Shown: in pieces, positions 6,967 through 15,725 of the stretch
Layout of the letters: the number at the start of each line of letters is the position of its first letter
Position numbering within the stretch: the first letter of the stretch is position 1
Assembly (NCBI GenBank): GCA_018659505.1
Contig: JABJMI010000293.1
Location: 1-15,912, forward strand
Direction of reading: 5' to 3'
Source of the DNA: Planctomicrobium sp.
GTDB lineage: Bacteria; Planctomycetota; Planctomycetia; Planctomycetales; Planctomycetaceae
Length of the DNA stretch: 15,912 nucleotides
The notes under the pieces: generated by a model
The model's input: the letters and a program-made list of their open reading frames with translations, nothing else
What the model was told of the DNA's origin: nothing
Databases searched by the model: none
Program-made: the position numbers and the translations under genes

Positions 6967-7299
6967 TTAGGTAGCTGCTCCACGAACATGCAAATAGCTT
7001 GAAAGGTGAGTGACGTCGAGGACGTCCTGCATTTCTTTCGATGGATGATACAACTCTACTTGAACACCGGTTTTCTGTATGGCTGTGAGAATGCCTAAAA
7101 TCCAGCTGGAGACGACTCCCACTTCAAGCAAGTCGACCACGAGTATTTCACAATCACAGCGTTCGATCATTGCCAGTAAGTGTTCACGAATCGAATCAGA
7201 GTGCAATGGATCGATGATGTATTTTCCATCGAAGCCAATGACCGTCATGCGACCAGATTTGTAAACATGAAAGAGGTTTTCTGAGTAAGGTACAGTCAT
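6967..7299 (-). CDS. STAS-domain protein, anti-sigma-factor-antagonist-like
   Basis: A 110-residue single-domain protein of the STAS (SpoIIAA-like) fold. Its core reads ILVVDLLEV, then VVSSWILGILTAI, then VELYHPSKEMQDVLDVTHL, matching the strand-helix-strand-helix order of anti-sigma factor antagonists. In SpoIIAA the phosphorylated serine is in DSSGLG; here the aligned stretch is VSSWILG with S64 and S65, so the aspartate and first glycine are replaced but a serine remains. Such proteins usually bind a partner kinase or anti-sigma factor; none is encoded here. The frame extends back to a GTG at 7362 (131 residues) with no ribosome binding site. The ATG at 7299 is preferred because the STAS domain begins a few residues later, with GAGA just upstream as a weak site. 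Confidence 0.72.
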   Translation of the reverse strand: MTVPYSENLFHVYKSGRMTVIGFDGKYIIDPLHSDSIREHLLAMIERCDCEILVVDLLEVGVVSSWILGILTAIQKTGVQVELYHPSKEMQDVLDVTHLSSYLHVRGAAT

Positions 7300-7465
7300 A
7301 TCTCGCGCCCGGAATGTTTCCTTGAGGAAAGGATGGAGGGAATTCACCGGTATTGTTCTCACATCGTTTATAAAAATACAAGCAACTTTCTTGAAAAAGA
7401 GAAAAAGAAGCGTGGGAGTATTATTTATTTGCTAAGCCCCCGTGCACAAATTGTTACTGATCACT

Positions 7466-7487
7466 GTTTAACGGCTTGCCGTTAAAC
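7466..7487. terminator. Hairpin downstream of alaS
   Basis: GTTTAACGG (7466-7474) pairs perfectly with CCGTTAAAC (7479-7487) around CTTG, and the central C and G can extend the symmetry by one base. It lies 23 bases beyond the alaS stop codon on the minus strand and before the STAS-domain gene. No U-run follows, so a termination or RNA-stability role is inferred from position alone. Confidence 0.5.
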
Positions 7488-7509
7488 TAAGTAAAGTGTG
7501 ACGGTGTAC

Positions 7510-10128
7510 CTATTTGGACATTAAGTCTTTGTAGAGATCAGCCCCCTTCTGCAATGCTTCGTCAATTTTCGAAGCATCCTTTCCTCCCGCTTCTGCGAGA
7601 TCAGGACGACCACCGCCACCGCCACCAACCAGTTTCGCAGCCTCACGAACACAGTCACCTGCTTTGACGCCCTGCTTGACTAAGTCCTTACTGACAGCTG
7701 CCAAGAGTGCGACTTTCCCATCGATTTCTGCCCCTAAGAGAATCGCGATACTCTTTCCTTTTTGTCGTAGTTGATCTGCGTAATCTCGCAGTGTGTCGCG
7801 GTCAACATCTTTGAGGTGTTCGCAAACAATTTTTGATTCACCAACTGATTGAGCGCTCTCAAGCAACTGAGTCACCGAATCGGTGACGGAAGCTTTCGTG
7901 AATTGAGCAAGTTGTTGCTTGAGTGCTTTCAATTCCTCCTGAAGTTGACTGACCTTGCGGGGAAGATTTTGGAGTTCTGGCGTTTTCAGATGTATAGCGA
8001 CTTCTTTGAGAAGCGCTTCTTGTTCTCGAATTCTTTTGAGAGCCTGCTTGCCGGTGGAGGCAACAATTCTGCGAACTCCGGCAGCGACATTCTCTTCAGT
8101 TTCAACACGGAAGACGCCCACTTGACCAGCGTTGGTTAAGTGCGTTCCACCGCACAATTCTTTACTGTAATCACCAATGGAAACCATGCGGACGCGGTCT
8201 GGGTACTTCTCTCCGAAGAGTGCCATGGCACCTGCTTCGCGTGCTTCTTTGATGTCCATGAAATTCGTTGTGACGGCGGCACCTTCAGCGATGCGGGCAT
8301 TCACAATGTCTTCGACTTCCAACAATTCATCACTTGTGACAGCTGATCCATGTGAGAAGTCAAACCGCAAGTGGTCGTCTTCGACTTTAGAACCTCGCTG
8401 CATCGCATGTTCTCCGAGAACGGTATGTAACGCATGGTGCAGCAGGTGTGTCGCAGAGTGAGCTCGCTGAATTCCCGAACGCTTCGCATCAGCGACTTCT
8501 GCATGAACAGAGGTGTTAAGATGAACCTCACCCGAGACCAAACGCCCCCGATGCACGATCAAACCAGCATGTTTTTGCGTGTCAAGAATTTCGACTTCGC
8601 CATGTTTGCCTTTGAGAACACCAATATCTCCCACCTGCCCACCGGACTCGCCGTAGAACGGAGTCTGATTGAGAATGATATCAATCGGCAGATCAACTTG
8701 ATCGACTGAATCAACAGATTTTCCATCGACGATCAGACCGACGACGATTGCATCGGCAGCGATCGACTCATAAGCAAGGAATTTGGTTTCGCCATGTTCT
8801 TGCTGAATTCCATCAAGCGGACCGGCAGCCATGACTCCCCAGGATGTTCCTTTTCCGCTGTCTGCTTGATGCTTAGCATTTGCAACATTGAAACCCTCTA
8901 AGTCAATGGTGATGCCTTGATCAGCTGCCAACGCTGTTGTTAAATCCAGAATGAAGCCATCAGTCTGGTGAAGGTCAAAAACTTCTTTTCCTGGCAAGAC
9001 TTTGCCGCCACTCGACTTGGCTTTCTCAACGAGCTTATTGTACTTGTGCAAACCACGATCAATCGTGCCAAGGAAATGTTCTTCCTCTTCACGGATTGTG
9101 TCTCTTACATTTTCTACAGTCTGTTTGAGTTCTGGATACGGTGCAGCCATTAGGTCGATGACTGTCGGAACGACTTCGTGCAGGAATGGCTCTTTTTGTC
9201 CCAGCAAGTATCCTTCAAGAAACGCCCGACGAAGGAGAAGGCGAATGATGTAGGCGTCTGCCTTGCTGCCGGGAGTCGCACCTTCATGAATTGCAAAGGT
9301 GCAAGCGCGTACGTGGTCTGCGATACGGCGAATCGCTCGACTTTCTTTGGATGTGAATGAATATTTTTTACCGATGACATCACCCGCTGCAATGCAAAGC
9401 GGCTTCAGGATATCGATTTCGTAATTGCTTTCGACACCTTGCAGAACGGCGGCGGTTCTCTCCAGCCCCATGCCGGTATCGATGTTCTTCTTTGGCAATG
9501 GTCGCAAGTTGTCTGGTGGAGCACCGACTCGGTTAAACTGAGTGAAGACGAGGTTCCAGATTTCGACTTCTTCGCCACCACTGGGTGGATGATAATAGAT
9601 CTCGCTGCACGGTCCGCAGACGCCATCTGGTCCTTTGGAAGGAGCTTCCGCCGGCCAGAAGTTTTCATCTTCATCGAGTCGCTGAATACGTTCCTTCGGC
9701 AACCCGATCTCTTTTTCCCAGATGTTGAACGCTTCGTCATCATCGAGATAAACGGTGACGCTGAGTCGTTCGCCATCTAATCCGAGCCATTGTTTATCGG
9801 TTAAGAATTCCCATGCCCAGTGAATTGCTTCCTGCTTGAAATAGTCTCCGAACGAGAAATTCCCGAGCATTTCAAAGAATGTATGGTGATAGGCAGTGAC
9901 ACCGACGTTGCCGATATCACCCGTGCGCAGACACTTCTGTGAAGTCGTCGCACGTGTAAATTCCAACGGACCAATTCCCAGAAATTGATTCTTAAACTGG
10001 TTCATCCCCGCTGGTGTGAAGAGAACCGTCGGATCTTCCTTCGGGACAAGGACATCACTCGGACGGCGGACGCAGTCCTTAGATTCAAAGAATGAGAGAT
10101 AGGCTTCGCGGAGTTCGTTCGTATTCAT
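7510..10128 (-). CDS. alaS: Alanyl-tRNA synthetase
   Basis: An 872-residue class II synthetase that charges tRNA-Ala; the length is normal for bacteria. The aminoacylation domain opens with [15 protein letters not shown] near residue 37 and contains [15 protein letters not shown] at 84-98 and [13 protein letters not shown] at about 219-231. The editing domain, which clears Ser- and Gly-tRNA-Ala, has its zinc ligands H557 and H561 in HSATH and C659 and H663 in CGGTH. A coiled segment follows at about 700-745. The C-terminal DHHA1-type domain has a run of glycines ([16 protein letters not shown]) near residue 834. The short [11 protein letters not shown] form in place of the longer GGKHNDLENVG loop is a known variant. 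The ATG start has no strong ribosome binding site. The sulfatase gene ends only 63 bases upstream on the same strand, so co-transcription is possible. Confidence 0.98.
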   Translation of the reverse strand: MNTNELREAYLSFFESKDCVRRPSDVLVPKEDPTVLFTPAGMNQFKNQFLGIGPLEFTRATTSQKCLRTGDIGNVGVTAYHHTFFEMLGNFSFGDYFKQEAIHWAWEFLTDKQWLGLDGERLSVTVYLDDDEAFNIWEKEIGLPKERIQRLDEDENFWPAEAPSKGPDGVCGPCSEIYYHPPSGGEEVEIWNLVFTQFNRVGAPPDNLRPLPKKNIDTGMGLERTAAVLQGVESNYEIDILKPLCIAAGDVIGKKYSFTSKESRAIRRIADHVRACTFAIHEGATPGSKADAYIIRLLLRRAFLEGYLLGQKEPFLHEVVPTVIDLMAAPYPELKQTVENVRDTIREEEEHFLGTIDRGLHKYNKLVEKAKSSGGKVLPGKEVFDLHQTDGFILDLTTALAADQGITIDLEGFNVANAKHQADSGKGTSWGVMAAGPLDGIQQEHGETKFLAYESIAADAIVVGLIVDGKSVDSVDQVDLPIDIILNQTPFYGESGGQVGDIGVLKGKHGEVEILDTQKHAGLIVHRGRLVSGEVHLNTSVHAEVADAKRSGIQRAHSATHLLHHALHTVLGEHAMQRGSKVEDDHLRFDFSHGSAVTSDELLEVEDIVNARIAEGAAVTTNFMDIKEAREAGAMALFGEKYPDRVRMVSIGDYSKELCGGTHLTNAGQVGVFRVETEENVAAGVRRIVASTGKQALKRIREQEALLKEVAIHLKTPELQNLPRKVSQLQEELKALKQQLAQFTKASVTDSVTQLLESAQSVGESKIVCEHLKDVDRDTLRDYADQLRQKGKSIAILLGAEIDGKVALLAAVSKDLVKQGVKAGDCVREAAKLVGGGGGGRPDLAEAGGKDASKIDEALQKGADLYKDLMSK

Positions 10129-10191
10129 GGGGTCTGATATCTTTAATCAACAATTCAGCTTCTTTGTGAGTCGACAGTAATCTATCGAATC

Positions 10192-11817
10192 TTACTTCTT
10201 AGGTCGATTCCGTTTGAACACATCAGTAAATGGTGACTTGTCGTACGTTGAACCGTCACCTTGGACACGTGGATCGCCGGTCTCTTTCAAGACTTTCATC
10301 AAACGAGTAGACAGAGTATTCCGATCATCTGAGTAATCGGCACTTTGGGCAACATTATTCAATTGGTGCGGGTCTTTCTTCAGGTCGTAGAGTTCTTCTT
10401 GCGGGCGAAGTCCAAAGGCAATGTCGAGATACTCCTGCATTTCGGGTTTGCCCATTCCGAGAGTGACGTATGCTTTCGTTGGACTCGCATCCAAGTCTCC
10501 GTATCCGATGAATGTGTTATTCGCGAGTTCTTCGTAGGTTGGCATTGGAGATGCGGGTTTCCCGTACCCTGGTCCATGTCCCATTGGGTAGCGTTCCGGT
10601 TTGAAGTTATGAATGTAGAGAAAATCCTTCGTGCGAATCGCTCGTTGCGGGTAGGGAAGGTTTCCGTCCCGGACAGCTGCAACGTGTCGCTCCCGACCAA
10701 CAATCACAGAATCTCGTGTTGGATCAACTTGTCCCGACTTTGTTGACTTAAGAACAGGTATTAGGCTGCGACCGGTCATGACTTTAGGAGGCTCAACACT
10801 CGCTGCTTCGAGAATTGTCGGAGCTAAGTCCGGTAGACAAACGAAATCATCAACGACTCTATTGTGAGGAAAATTCTTCCCCCCGCGAATCGCCAAAGGA
10901 ACCTGAGTCCCCAAGTCATAGAGGTTGCACTTGCCGCGTGGAATGCCGGGAATGCCGTGATCGCCGGAGACAATCACGATGGTGTTTTCGAGTTCGCCAA
11001 TCTCTTCCAGTTCAGTCAGCAAAACTCCTAGACCAGCATCGAAAGCCTGGACTTCTCCCAAATAGTCAGCGAAGTCTTCCCGAACAATTGGGACGTCCGG
11101 CAAGTACGGTGGTAGCTTGCCTTCCAACTGATCGGGATCAATTCCCCAGAGTTTCTTGCCCGAGCCTTTAATCCACTTGCGATGGCAATTCGTGGGACCG
11201 AACCAGTAACAGAAAGGTTCGTCATTCTCACGGTCTTTTAGGAAGGTCGTAAAGTTCTCTCGAACTTCAATGTATAGGGCTTCTTTGGCAACTTCGATGT
11301 CTGCTTTTCCACTGACAAATTGAGAGAACCCGTTGAAGTGTGTGCCGCTCTTGTTGTAAGCGGTTCGTCGAGCACCGTGCGGGGCGTTGGCGACCGTTCC
11401 GGGACTCCAGACTTTGTAGGTATGCCCGATGTGATACCCCTGCGCTTCTAATAGCAAAGGGTACGTCGGAATCGTCTCATCCCAGATTGCACCCTGCAAG
11501 ATCGCTCCGCGCCCGGTTCGCCAGAAGTATTGCCCTGACAACAATGAACTACGACAAGGAGTGCATGAAGGAGCGTTCACAAACGCATTACGAAATAACA
11601 CTCCTTCGCGAGCAACTCGGTCAAAGTTCGGTGTCTTGACCGCATCGCTAGGACCACCCGGTTCGAGTTCGGCGTAAGCACTGGCGTAGCGTCCCCAATC
11701 GTCTGCGAATGCGAAGACAACATTCGGTCGCTCTGCTGCAAAGGTACGACTCCCTATTATATTGACTAACAGGACAGCTAAAGCGAGGAGAAAACTGGAT
11801 TTCATTTGATATTCCAT
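10192..11817 (-). CDS. Exported type I (formylglycine) sulfatase
   Basis: A 541-residue sulfatase of the arylsulfatase/choline-sulfatase alkaline-phosphatase superfamily. The formylglycine site is C85-T-P-C-R89 (CxPxR), followed by SSLLSG. Metal ligands are expected at D39 and D40 in FADDWGRY and at D286 and H287 in VSGDHG. K135 in TYKVW and K296 in [10 protein letters not shown] fit the sulfate-binding lysines. A signal peptide covers [18 protein letters not shown] up to about FAA-ERPN, so the enzyme acts outside the cytoplasm, removing sulfate esters from sulfated polysaccharides or similar substrates. The true start may be the ATG four codons later (11805), which gives a cleaner signal peptide. 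The second cysteine in CTPCR is less usual but allowed. No anaerobic or aerobic maturase lies in the window. The substrate cannot be told. Confidence 0.93.
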   Translation of the reverse strand: MEYQMKSSFLLALAVLLVNIIGSRTFAAERPNVVFAFADDWGRYASAYAELEPGGPSDAVKTPNFDRVAREGVLFRNAFVNAPSCTPCRSSLLSGQYFWRTGRGAILQGAIWDETIPTYPLLLEAQGYHIGHTYKVWSPGTVANAPHGARRTAYNKSGTHFNGFSQFVSGKADIEVAKEALYIEVRENFTTFLKDRENDEPFCYWFGPTNCHRKWIKGSGKKLWGIDPDQLEGKLPPYLPDVPIVREDFADYLGEVQAFDAGLGVLLTELEEIGELENTIVIVSGDHGIPGIPRGKCNLYDLGTQVPLAIRGGKNFPHNRVVDDFVCLPDLAPTILEAASVEPPKVMTGRSLIPVLKSTKSGQVDPTRDSVIVGRERHVAAVRDGNLPYPQRAIRTKDFLYIHNFKPERYPMGHGPGYGKPASPMPTYEELANNTFIGYGDLDASPTKAYVTLGMGKPEMQEYLDIAFGLRPQEELYDLKKDPHQLNNVAQSADYSDDRNTLSTRLMKVLKETGDPRVQGDGSTYDKSPFTDVFKRNRPKK

Positions 11818-11895
11818 CTCAATATATGATGAGAATTAAGTAACACGCTAGAAGGATAAACTCTTCAAGGATTCAGAACTGATTGAAAGTTGTTT

Positions 11896-11987
11896 TGCCA
11901 CAGAGGACTCCGAGAACACTGAGAAAAGGTGAATTCAAAAGTGTACCTGATCTTCTTACCTCTGAGTCCTCAGTGATCTCTGTGGCA
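11896..11987. repeat. Inverted pair of CACAGAG-type short-unit repeats
   Basis: The outermost ten bases pair perfectly: TGCCACAGAG at 11896-11905 with CTCTGTGGCA at 11978-11987. Each arm read inward consists of 9-base units of one pattern: CACAGAGGA, CTCCGAGAA and CACTGAGAA on the left, and CACAGAGAT, CACTGAGGA and CTCAGAGGT on the right arm reversed. The units are related but not in the same order, so pairing is good at the ends and patchy inside. About 34 bases separate the arms. The pair lies in the 250-base gap between the HtrA-like and sulfatase genes, which holds nothing else I can identify. Confidence 0.65.
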
Positions 11988-12067
11988 GATTTTTAGTGAC
12001 AATCAATTGCAGCTTTCAAAATTGATTCAAGGTGTCCAGTGGCTGAAGTGCTATAGGTATGAATGTT

Positions 12068-13561
12068 TCAATCGTTCGAGATTGTGATTTCAGTTCCACT
12101 TGCCAAGCTGATATTTACTTCTTGCTGGTCTGCGACAGCATCTTGGAACTGCTGAGGTGTCTCGACTGATTGACCGTTCACTTTGACGATGAATTGACCA
12201 ACTTGCAATCCGGCACGGTCAGCGATGCTACCCTCTTCAATTGAAACGATCACCACTCCCGTGGGATAAACGGAGAGAAATCGGTCCCTCAAATAACGCT
12301 TGCGCGATGTCGGATAATCGACGTGTAGACCTCTCCAGTCTGGATGACGTTGCTGTGTGGTGACTATTAAACTGTCGTCATAGATTGGCCATTTCCCTAG
12401 TGTTGCTGTGACGGATTGAGTCCCTTCTCCATCTCGATACAGCATGAGTTCAACACGTTCACTTGGCTTCAGTAGAGTGATCTCCCGGACAAGGTCTTCA
12501 TTCGTTTCGATGATTTGATCGTTGACTCGCAAGATTAGATCGTCTCTCTTCATTCCTGCGTTCGCAGCGGGAGAATTTTCTGGCACGCGTAGAACAATTG
12601 CTGCGGTGCTTTGTGGGGTTGTTAAAGAGATATTATCGAAGGCATCTGTGGATGAAGTCTCTGCACTAATACCGAGAAATCCATATTCAACTTCGTACCC
12701 CTGTTTCAGTTCCTTAACGATGCGACGAAACCCCTCGGAGTTCGGAACCGCGAAGCTGACTGCCTCTCCCTGCTGGCTAAATACTTTTTGGGAATGCACC
12801 AATCCAGCGAATTCACCTTGTATTGTGAAGAGAGGAGTTCCATGGGAGGCAAACCGAACCGGAAGATCGAGTGTAAGCAGAGTTCCCAATTCGTGGAGGG
12901 TACGCTCCGCTAAAGTTCGATCCGAGTCTAGTTCCAAAGACCGCTGCATATCTGTCACAATCGCAGCGCTGAGACCAGATTGTCCATCTTTCGCCATTTC
13001 CCACGGATCACCAAGGGCGACTAAGATAGAACCTTTGACTGTGTTGGTCGTTTCAGCAAACTGTACTGGGGTGAAATTAGAATTTGTTTTGAGTTCAACT
13101 TCTGGATCTATCTTAAGAACAGCAAGTTCAGAGCGAGGGTCCGCTGCAACTAAGCTGGCGTGAGCAATTTCATTCGTGCTGAACTTCACAAAGAGATCAA
13201 AGGGGTTTTGCTGACGTTGCCTGCTAATGATCGGTTCGACAAGATGAGTCGTTGTTAAGACCAGAAGTTGGTTGTCAGAGTTTTCAACAATCACCCCCAT
13301 GCCAATCCGAGCAGGCAGTTGAGAAGCCTCTGGATGGAATATCTCCTCAAAGCGTTCGGTCGGTGTTTTCTCTGCATTCGTTGCATGTATCGCTGCGATC
13401 ATGACGACGCTGTCGCTCACTTCATTGCTGATTTGTATCAGCTGCTCTTCATACTGCTGAAGCGTGGCTGGAAATTTAGAATCATCGGCAGCGGTGACCT
13501 GCCTAGAAACAATTAGAAAAAGGAGGACCAACGAGAGTCTCTGGATATTGTTAATCCGCAT
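12068..13561 (-). CDS. HtrA/DegP-like protein with two PDZ domains; protease site lost
   Basis: A 497-residue exported protein built like HtrA: signal peptide (MRINNIQRLSLVLLFLIV to about VTA-ADD), a trypsin-like domain, then two PDZ domains. In the numbering of the longer frame from 13627, the protease domain is about 70-305, PDZ1 about 315-405 and PDZ2 about 430-515. The fold is recognisable from TTTHLVEP, DPRSELAVLKID and ALGDPWE. The catalytic histidine (H128) remains, but the aspartate position of SDLAVL is glutamate (E167). The GNSGGPL serine motif reads ASHGTPL, putting H262 where the serine should be. It is probably inactive as a protease and may act as a chaperone, scaffold or substrate-binding protein. 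The ATG at 13561 is chosen because it places the signal peptide at the N-terminus; no strong ribosome binding site is seen. Both PDZ domains keep a regular G(L/M)xxxDxI-like core. Confidence 0.8.
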   Translation of the reverse strand: MRINNIQRLSLVLLFLIVSRQVTAADDSKFPATLQQYEEQLIQISNEVSDSVVMIAAIHATNAEKTPTERFEEIFHPEASQLPARIGMGVIVENSDNQLLVLTTTHLVEPIISRQRQQNPFDLFVKFSTNEIAHASLVAADPRSELAVLKIDPEVELKTNSNFTPVQFAETTNTVKGSILVALGDPWEMAKDGQSGLSAAIVTDMQRSLELDSDRTLAERTLHELGTLLTLDLPVRFASHGTPLFTIQGEFAGLVHSQKVFSQQGEAVSFAVPNSEGFRRIVKELKQGYEVEYGFLGISAETSSTDAFDNISLTTPQSTAAIVLRVPENSPAANAGMKRDDLILRVNDQIIETNEDLVREITLLKPSERVELMLYRDGEGTQSVTATLGKWPIYDDSLIVTTQQRHPDWRGLHVDYPTSRKRYLRDRFLSVYPTGVVIVSIEEGSIADRAGLQVGQFIVKVNGQSVETPQQFQDAVADQQEVNISLASGTEITISND

Positions 13562-13673
13562 CAGTTGAAGTTGATTACCTAGAGGTGAAGTTGTAGCCAT
13601 AAATCGTGTGTGGTTCTGACTGGGCATAGTTTATGACTTTGTAACCGTTCACGATTCTGAAAGCATTGGATAA

Positions 13674-13701
13674 CCACGAAACACACAAATGACACGAAAA
13701 A
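13674..13701. repeat. CACGAA-type 9-base unit repeat
   Basis: Three successive 9-base units, CACGAAACA, CACAAATGA and CACGAAAAA, start at 13675. A degenerate reverse relative (TTTCGTGTGGTTCGAG) is found at about 13998-14013, which would make an outer inverted pair around the ACAGGAT pair, but that match is weak. Confidence 0.5.
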
Positions 13702-13764
13702 AACACTGAAACTGACAGACCTATCTTGCGCCACGAATCATGCCTATCTCGTTCGAAAAATTTA

Positions 13765-13931
13765 GACAGGATTGACATGATGAACATGATAAGTTGGGAC
13801 ATTCATCTCGCAAAACTAACATCCACCTCTTTCTTAAAACAAATTCAACGGGTAATGCAATCAATTCAAACATTGCTGTTCGTGGTTTTGCCTTGTGTTA
13901 AACTTATCCTGTAAATCATGTCCATCCTGTC
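13765..13931. repeat. Inverted pair of ACAGGAT-type 9-base unit repeats
   Basis: The left arm, 13765-13795, and the right arm, 13901-13931 reversed, are both 31 bases and agree at 27 positions. Each arm is a G, three 9-base units of the form ACAKGATNN, and GTT. The arms flank 105 bases of A/T-rich sequence. As single-stranded DNA or RNA they could form a long stem; as DNA they form an inverted pair of repeats. Similar sequences (ACAGGATTTACAGGAT...) are, from memory, common between genes across unrelated bacteria. Confidence 0.75.
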
Positions 13932-14064
13932 TCTTTACCCTAAACAATGAAAGTTGGCTGACCTAACTGACATCTAGCTGAACACTTCTCTCTTTTTCTT
14001 TCGTGTGGTTCGAGATTTCTTCTTTCAACTCTGTAAACGGTTTAAAAAAATTCTTCCGTTGATT

Positions 14065-14094
14065 TTGCATCAAACCACGTCTATGCGATACAAT
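14065..14094 (+). promoter_or_regulatory. Sigma-70-like promoter for the Gfo/Idh/MocA gene
   Basis: TTGCAT (14065-14070) and TACAAT (14089-14094) are separated by 18 bases and match the -35 and -10 consensus at four and five positions. Transcription would begin near 14101, about 85 bases before the TTG start codon. Planctomycete promoter preferences are less well known, so this remains a candidate. Confidence 0.5.
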
Positions 14095-14173
14095 ACAGAT
14101 GTTAATTTTTAATGATTGGCAAAACTTATCTGCCAGTATACCCGAATTAAAGTGTGTAATCACAATCTCTTTC

Positions 14174-14178
14174 AGGAG
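14174..14178 (+). promoter_or_regulatory. Ribosome binding site selecting a TTG start
   Basis: AGGAG lies six bases before TTG at 14185, exactly where the Tat signal peptide begins. It argues against the longer ATG frame that opens at 14116. Confidence 0.75.
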
Positions 14179-14184
14179 CATCTT

Positions 14185-15579
14185 TTGAACAAGCAGAATA
14201 CATCTCGTCGTGACTTTATGAAAACAGGCACCTTGGCTGCCGCCGCTGGTGCGACCATGCCATATTGGTTTTCGACAAAAATGACATTGGCAGAAGCTGC
14301 TGCCAAAAGTCCGAACGAACGGATGACTGTCGGCTCCATCGGGACTGGAAGTCGTTGGAATGCGGTTGGTCCCGCTGCTTATCGGTTCGCAGACTGTCTT
14401 GCCGTCGCAGATGTTGATGCGAACCACGCTGAAGCAGGCAAGAAGAAAGTCCAGGATATTCACAAAAAAGCTGGTCGACCGACCGAAGTTGATGTCTATG
14501 AGGACTACCAGAAAATTCTGGAGCGAAAAGATATCGACCTCGTCACGATTGTGACCCCCGATCATTGGCACTCCAAAATTGCCATCGAAGCGATGCAGGC
14601 TGGCAAAGACGTTTATTGTGAGAAGCCTCTTACATTAACAATCCACGAAGGTAAGCAGATCATCAAGGTTCTCAACGACACGAAACGTGTCTTCCAGGTA
14701 GGAACCCAACAGCGAACTGAAATGGGGCAACGCTTTCTAAAAGCGATTGCTTTGATTCGCGAAGGTCGCATTGGCGACGTCAAGAAAGTGACCTGTGATA
14801 TTGGTGGGTCTAGTGACAGTGGTGAAATTCCTGTCGCTGACGTTCCAGAAGGATTGAACTGGGAGAAATGGCTGGGTCAGGCTCCTGAGGTTGACTTCCG
14901 CTTCAAGAAAGGCGGTAACTGGGGTAAGAGCCGCTGTCATTATGAGTTCCGTTGGTGGTACGAATACTCTGGTGGAAAGATGACTGACTGGGGTGCTCAC
15001 CATGTAGATATCGCTCAATGGGCGATTGATCAACAAGCTCCCGATCAAGGTCCAGTTTCAGTCGAACCGATCATGTCACAGCATCCGGTTCCATTCGAAA
15101 ATGGAATGCCACAAATGAACGACCGTTACAACGCTGCGACAAAGTTCGATGTAAAAGTCATGTTCCAGAACGGCGTTGAGATGCACATCGTCAGCAACTC
15201 GAAAGACGGCAACGGGATTCTCTTCGAAGGAACAGAAGGTCGCTTCCATGTTTCTCGTGGTGCAACTAAAGGGGCGCCCGTCGAGGCACTCAAGGAGAAT
15301 CCACTGCCAGAAGATGCAGTTTCAAAAGTCTATGGTGGCGAACCGACCAGCCACATGGAGAACTTCATTAACTGCGTAAAGACTCGCGAGAAACCGATCT
15401 CCGACGTCTGGACGCATCACAAAGCGATGTCCACCTGCCACTTGGCAAACATCGCCATCCGCTTGGATAAAACCCTCGAATGGGACCCCAAAGCGGAACA
15501 AATCACCAACGACTCGACCGGTCAAAGCATGCAACAAAGAGAGCAACGCAAAGGCTACGAGATTAATGTGAAGGTGTGA
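14185..15579 (+). CDS. Tat-exported Gfo/Idh/MocA family oxidoreductase
   Basis: A 464-residue NAD(P)-dependent oxidoreductase of the Gfo/Idh/MocA family. The N-terminus has a twin-arginine signal, [10 protein letters not shown] followed by [10 protein letters not shown], so it is probably folded with its cofactor and exported. The Rossmann domain has SIGTGSR at 51-57, DVD near 77 as the end of strand 2, and the family hallmark CEKPL at 145-149 whose lysine is catalytic. The C-terminal domain has [15 protein letters not shown] at 265-279, where the histidine pair is expected at the active site. Such proteins oxidise, reduce or epimerise sugars; glycoside hydrolases of this fold also exist, so the reaction is open. 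TTG is used as start because AGGAG stands six bases upstream and the Tat motif follows at once. A clear terminator lies downstream and a good promoter upstream, so it is probably transcribed alone. Confidence 0.93.
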   Translation: MNKQNTSRRDFMKTGTLAAAAGATMPYWFSTKMTLAEAAAKSPNERMTVGSIGTGSRWNAVGPAAYRFADCLAVADVDANHAEAGKKKVQDIHKKAGRPTEVDVYEDYQKILERKDIDLVTIVTPDHWHSKIAIEAMQAGKDVYCEKPLTLTIHEGKQIIKVLNDTKRVFQVGTQQRTEMGQRFLKAIALIREGRIGDVKKVTCDIGGSSDSGEIPVADVPEGLNWEKWLGQAPEVDFRFKKGGNWGKSRCHYEFRWWYEYSGGKMTDWGAHHVDIAQWAIDQQAPDQGPVSVEPIMSQHPVPFENGMPQMNDRYNAATKFDVKVMFQNGVEMHIVSNSKDGNGILFEGTEGRFHVSRGATKGAPVEALKENPLPEDAVSKVYGGEPTSHMENFINCVKTREKPISDVWTHHKAMSTCHLANIAIRLDKTLEWDPKAEQITNDSTGQSMQQREQRKGYEINVKV

Positions 15580-15598
15580 TCTAAATACTGATTTAGAT
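15579..15598 (+). other. Small hairpin at the oxidoreductase stop codon
   Basis: ATCTAAAT (15579-15586) and ATTTAGAT (15591-15598) pair perfectly around ACTG. The hairpin begins on the last base of the TGA stop codon and precedes the main terminator by only eight bases. It is A/T-rich and may be incidental. Confidence 0.35.
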
Positions 15599-15606
15599 TG
15601 AATCCT

Positions 15607-15644
15607 AAGAGCCGAATACCTCTGGTGTTCGGCTCTTTGTATTT
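15607..15644 (+). terminator. Intrinsic terminator of the Gfo/Idh/MocA gene
   Basis: AAGAGCCGAA (15607-15616) pairs with TTCGGCTCTT (15628-15637). A T-G wobble and ACC/GGT then extend the stem to 14 pairs with the loop TCT. A T-rich tail (TTTGTATTT, 15636-15644) follows on the plus strand. It lies 27 bases beyond the stop codon and is the most classical terminator in the window. Confidence 0.85.
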
Positions 15645-15725
15645 CAGGATGGTTAGACGACAGCGAATTCAGTAATCTTTCTATTGAGCTATTCCTTTCA
15701 CTCTTAGAATGAACATCCGAGATAA

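Larger units (their letters stand above)
13562..14184. other. Gene-free region rich in inverted repeats
   Basis: This 620-base stretch between divergent genes holds no convincing coding sequence. It contains a CACGAA-type repeat (13674-13701), a long inverted pair of ACAGGAT-type repeats (13765-13931), a degenerate reverse CACGAA-like stretch (about 13993-14013), and the promoter of the oxidoreductase gene near its right end. Short open frames crossing it follow repeat sequence and change strand without ribosome binding sites. Confidence 0.6.

Noticed and set aside
10129..10191. Possible sulfatase-alaS operon as a functional link
   Set aside because: The 63-base gap allows read-through, but a housekeeping synthetase and an exported sulfatase have no known joint role; proximity alone is weak evidence.
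10192..11817. CTPCR at the sulfatase active site as a possibly broken motif
   Set aside because: It fits the CxPxR formylglycine consensus because the fourth position is free, and all other active-site residues are present.
13575..13802. Short minus-strand frame with a hydrophobic segment in the gene-free region
   Set aside because: It runs through the CACGAA and ACAGGAT repeats, overlaps the HtrA-like gene's start and has no ribosome binding site.
13963..14571. 202-codon open frame on the minus strand opposite the start of the oxidoreductase gene
   Set aside because: It overlaps the well-supported oxidoreductase gene on the other strand and has no domain; its translation is low-complexity and cysteine-rich in places. 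It is a shadow frame.
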